A DNA stretch of 63,246 bases from an uncultured Algibacter sp. (GTDB taxonomy: Bacteria > Bacteroidota > Bacteroidia > Flavobacteriales > Flavobacteriaceae): NCBI GenBank assembly GCA_938003745.1, contig CALKXS010000030.1:1-63246 (forward strand), in the 5' to 3' direction. The notes beneath the pieces were generated by a model. The model was not told where the DNA came from and ran no database searches. It was given only the letters and a program-made list of their open reading frames with translations. Positions 62,921-63,246 of this stretch are shown piece after piece (position 1 is the first letter of the stretch; every line of letters starts with the position of its first letter). Both the position numbers and the translations under genes were made by a program.

Positions 62921-63246
62921 ATGAAAGTTATAGAAGAACAAAGCATACTAAACTTTATCAAAGAATTACCAAATGATGATTCTTATAAGGCTTATTTCAC
63001 AGCTATGAAATGGTCAAATGGTTTTACTTGTACCAAATGTGGTTCAACTAAAGGCTGTGAGAAATCTGGATACACTTACCATTGCTATAGTTGTAATCAT
63101 GTAGAAAAAGCTACTGCTAATACTCTATTCCATAAAGTAAAATTTGGTTTACATAAGGCTTTTTGTATTGTTTTTGAAATGAGTACAAGTAGCAAGAGTA
63201 TTTCTAGTGTTCAGATGGAAAAACGCTTTGATCTTCGCCAAGGTAC
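62921..63246 (+). CDS. IS1595-family transposase, N-terminal part (cut by window end)
   Basis: The frame opens at ATG 62921 (MKVIEEQSILNFIKELPNDD) and runs off the window. It contains the zinc ribbon C-T-K-C ... C-Y-S-C (FTCTKCGSTKGCEKSGYTYH and CYSCNHVEKATANTLFHKVK), typical of ISXO2-like transposases, then the start of the helix-turn-helix region. The catalytic DDE-type domain lies outside. About 175 bases of AT-rich DNA lie between it and the cytochrome gene and should include the element's left end. Confidence 0.87.
   Translation, partial: MKVIEEQSILNFIKELPNDDSYKAYFTAMKWSNGFTCTKCGSTKGCEKSGYTYHCYSCNHVEKATANTLFHKVKFGLHKAFCIVFEMSTSSKSISSVQMEKRFDLRQG

Noticed and set aside
1-63246. CRISPR arrays with two or more repeats, tRNA and rRNA genes
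   Set aside because: Reading both strands by eye gave no second copy of the 36-nt repeat-like sequence, no regular repeat-spacer pattern and no recognisable tRNA or rRNA; a software scan would be needed to exclude weak cases.

Overview
The window reads as a low-GC Flavobacteriaceae chromosome (phylum Bacteroidota). Evidence: AT-rich intergenic DNA, few Shine-Dalgarno sites, promoters of the TTTG-N20-TAnnTTTG type, SusC/TonB-style receptors with a CarboxypepD_reg front domain, many small lipoproteins with an S-C lipobox, the mevalonate pathway, and a xylA/xylB/SLC5 set. Both ends lie inside insertion-sequence transposases (IS3 family at the left, IS1595 family at the right), so the window may be a contig that broke at repeats. 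No rRNA, tRNA or multi-repeat CRISPR array was seen.

Layout. 0.5-2.7 kb: two GT2 glycosyltransferases. 2.8-8.6 kb: MORN-type lipoprotein-like protein, membrane 4Fe-4S protein, FAD oxidoreductase, DUF547 protein and a beta-barrel. 8.6-12.4 kb: GH113-like lipoprotein, lipoprotein, Omp85-like barrel, phosphoesterase. 12.4-13.9 kb: decayed CarboxypepD_reg gene. 14.0-22.5 kb: arsenosugar biosynthesis locus (two dedicated glycosyltransferases, DUF547, a di-iron hydroxylase, PiT transporter, arsM, purine nucleoside phosphorylase, rhodanese, radical SAM arsS, peroxidase-like protein). 22.7-28.5 kb: manA and the xylose genes. 28.5-31.8 kb: a relic region holding a heavily decayed cas13b (type VI-B CRISPR effector), one 36-nt repeat-like sequence and several palindromes. 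31.8-41 kb: mannosyltransferase, RluB-type pseudouridine synthase, decayed nitrilase, UbiA prenyltransferase, GHMP kinase, diphosphomevalonate decarboxylase, decayed DUF1697 gene, HI0933 flavoprotein, GDPD. 41-62.7 kb: thioredoxin, a giant phosphoesterase/beta-barrel protein, OsmC hydrolase, a methionine-sulfoxide/SelO redox operon, an HD-PycTM (Pycsar effector-like) protein, a siderophore receptor with a PepSY protein, a GAF protein and an octaheme cytochrome.

How it fits together. The arsenosugar genes form a plausible route from arsenite via dimethylarsenic and a deoxyadenosyl intermediate to a sugar; the neighbouring hydroxylase and glycosyltransferases suggest a further, possibly lipid, product (inference). 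The 47.8-52.6 kb operon joins MsrB, MsrA, two thiol oxidoreductases and the AMPylase SelO.

Most unusual is the CRISPR relic. The cas13b body (minus strand, 28.9-31.1 kb) still shows its promoter, a HEPN1 motif broken by one extra A, and several Cas13b core motifs, but lacks the C-terminal HEPN2. A HEPN2-like fragment lies on the plus strand at 251-451, directly beside the IS3 end. One inversion of about 28.6 kb between these points would explain both, and would also put the three glycosyltransferase genes now at 0.5-2.7 and 31.8-33.3 kb on one strand. This is a hypothesis that comparative synteny can test.
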